Below, one piece after another: positions 11,778-12,238 of a DNA stretch of 12,238 nt. Below the pieces are notes generated by a model. That model was not told the DNA's origin and searched no databases. It was given only the letters and a program-made list of their open reading frames with translations. Location of the stretch: positions 1 through 12,238 of the forward strand of contig CACZOG010000048.1 in NCBI GenBank assembly GCA_902782715.1, in the 5' to 3' direction. The stretch's first letter is position 1. Each line of letters opens with the position of its first letter. The stretch comes from an uncultured Lachnospiraceae bacterium. GTDB lineage: Bacteria > Bacillota > Clostridia > Lachnospirales > Lachnospiraceae. The position numbers and the translations under genes were made by a program.

Positions 11778-12221
11778 CTAAATATCAATCGTTTTTATAA
11801 TCTCAAATCCTGTATTTTTATATAACCTAACTGCCTTTTCATTCCATTCGGCTACATGAAGTTTAACTCGATCAGAATGAATATTTTCCAGAGCCCATAA
11901 AAGGATTTTTCTTCCATATCCGCATCCTTGATATTTGCAATTAACGATTAAGTCATCTATTTCATTGCCCTTTAAAGCGACGCTTCCTATTATCTCTTCG
12001 CCTTTTACAAGAAGATAAACAACCTCCATTCTCTCATCAAAGAAAGAATCATCTTGTATAAAATCATATGGTTCTATCTTTAATGCCTCCCGCATTTCGT
12101 GGTAACAATCATTATATATTTTTTTATACTCATCTTGATATTTGGATGAATACGGTATCATTTCTATAAATGATTTTTCATCTACCGGATGCAAATATTC
12201 CATCACAAAAGCACTCTTCAC
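11778..12221 (-). CDS. GNAT-family N-acetyltransferase (147 residues, GTG start)
   Basis: This is a complete GNAT domain. Motif A is DDLIVNCKYQGCGYGRKILL (89-108) with the loop QGCGYG, and the closing block is LHVAEWNEKAVRLYKNTGFEI (121-141) with the N-x-x-A-x-x-L-Y-x-x-x-G-F signature. The initiation codon is GTG at 12221, 7 bases after AGGAG (12229-12233). The first ATG is six codons further in and has no ribosome site. The gene is visibly richer in A+T and in codons ending in A or T than the operons to its left, which may point to separate acquisition. It is followed at 12 bases by the broken Nudix gene. The substrate is unknown. Confidence 0.9.
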   Translation of the reverse strand: MKSAFVMEYLHPVDEKSFIEMIPYSSKYQDEYKKIYNDCYHEMREALKIEPYDFIQDDSFFDERMEVVYLLVKGEEIIGSVALKGNEIDDLIVNCKYQGCGYGRKILLWALENIHSDRVKLHVAEWNEKAVRLYKNTGFEIIKTIDI

Positions 12222-12238
12222 GTTCTATCTCCTAAATA

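Overview
The window looks like chromosomal DNA of a mid-GC Gram-positive anaerobe, most likely a Lachnospiraceae (Butyrivibrio-like) relative. This rests on the strong AGGAGG-type ribosome binding sites, the sigma-A type promoters, and the gene content: DHA3-type MFS pumps, a CPBP protease, a GyrI-fused AraC regulator, a YjbR-MGMT fusion and many GNATs. No search was possible, so the taxon is an inference. Every gene lies on the minus strand except an EAL-domain gene that enters from the left edge on the plus strand. No rRNA, tRNA, CRISPR array or insertion sequence was seen, and no gene-free stretch exceeds 300 bases.

Layout, left to right. (1) Bases 1-600: the 3' part of a c-di-GMP phosphodiesterase (EAL) gene, ending at a bidirectional terminator (615-643). 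(2) 697-4201: a four-gene operon read leftwards, tetR - MFS pump - CPBP intramembrane protease - HAD phosphatase. It has a near-consensus promoter flanked by two CGAC-N5-GTCG operators, so it is very probably autoregulated by its own TetR. (3) 4302-5870: an AraC/GyrI-type regulator with its own terminator and promoter, and behind it a family-6 hypoxanthine-DNA glycosylase. (4) 6056-7555: a second MFS pump of the macrolide-efflux (Mef-like) type. Its roughly 140-nt leader contains short ORFs, mutually exclusive hairpins and a hairpin that hides the pump's ribosome binding site. (5) 7530-11492: a tightly packed run of seven small genes: RimL-type GNAT, DinB-like protein, two more GNATs, an SAP-domain protein, an HD phosphohydrolase and a YjbR-MGMT fusion. 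(6) 11580-12221: an AT-richer end with a GNAT gene and a Nudix gene cut off inside its catalytic box.

The common theme is handling of toxic small molecules and damaged bases: two drug-type pumps, four acetyltransferases, a hypoxanthine glycosylase, an alkyltransferase-like fusion and a Nudix remnant. The most interesting item is the leader of the second pump. It has the architecture of ribosome-stalling (translational) attenuation as known for erm and mef resistance genes, but I do not recognise its sequence or leader peptides.
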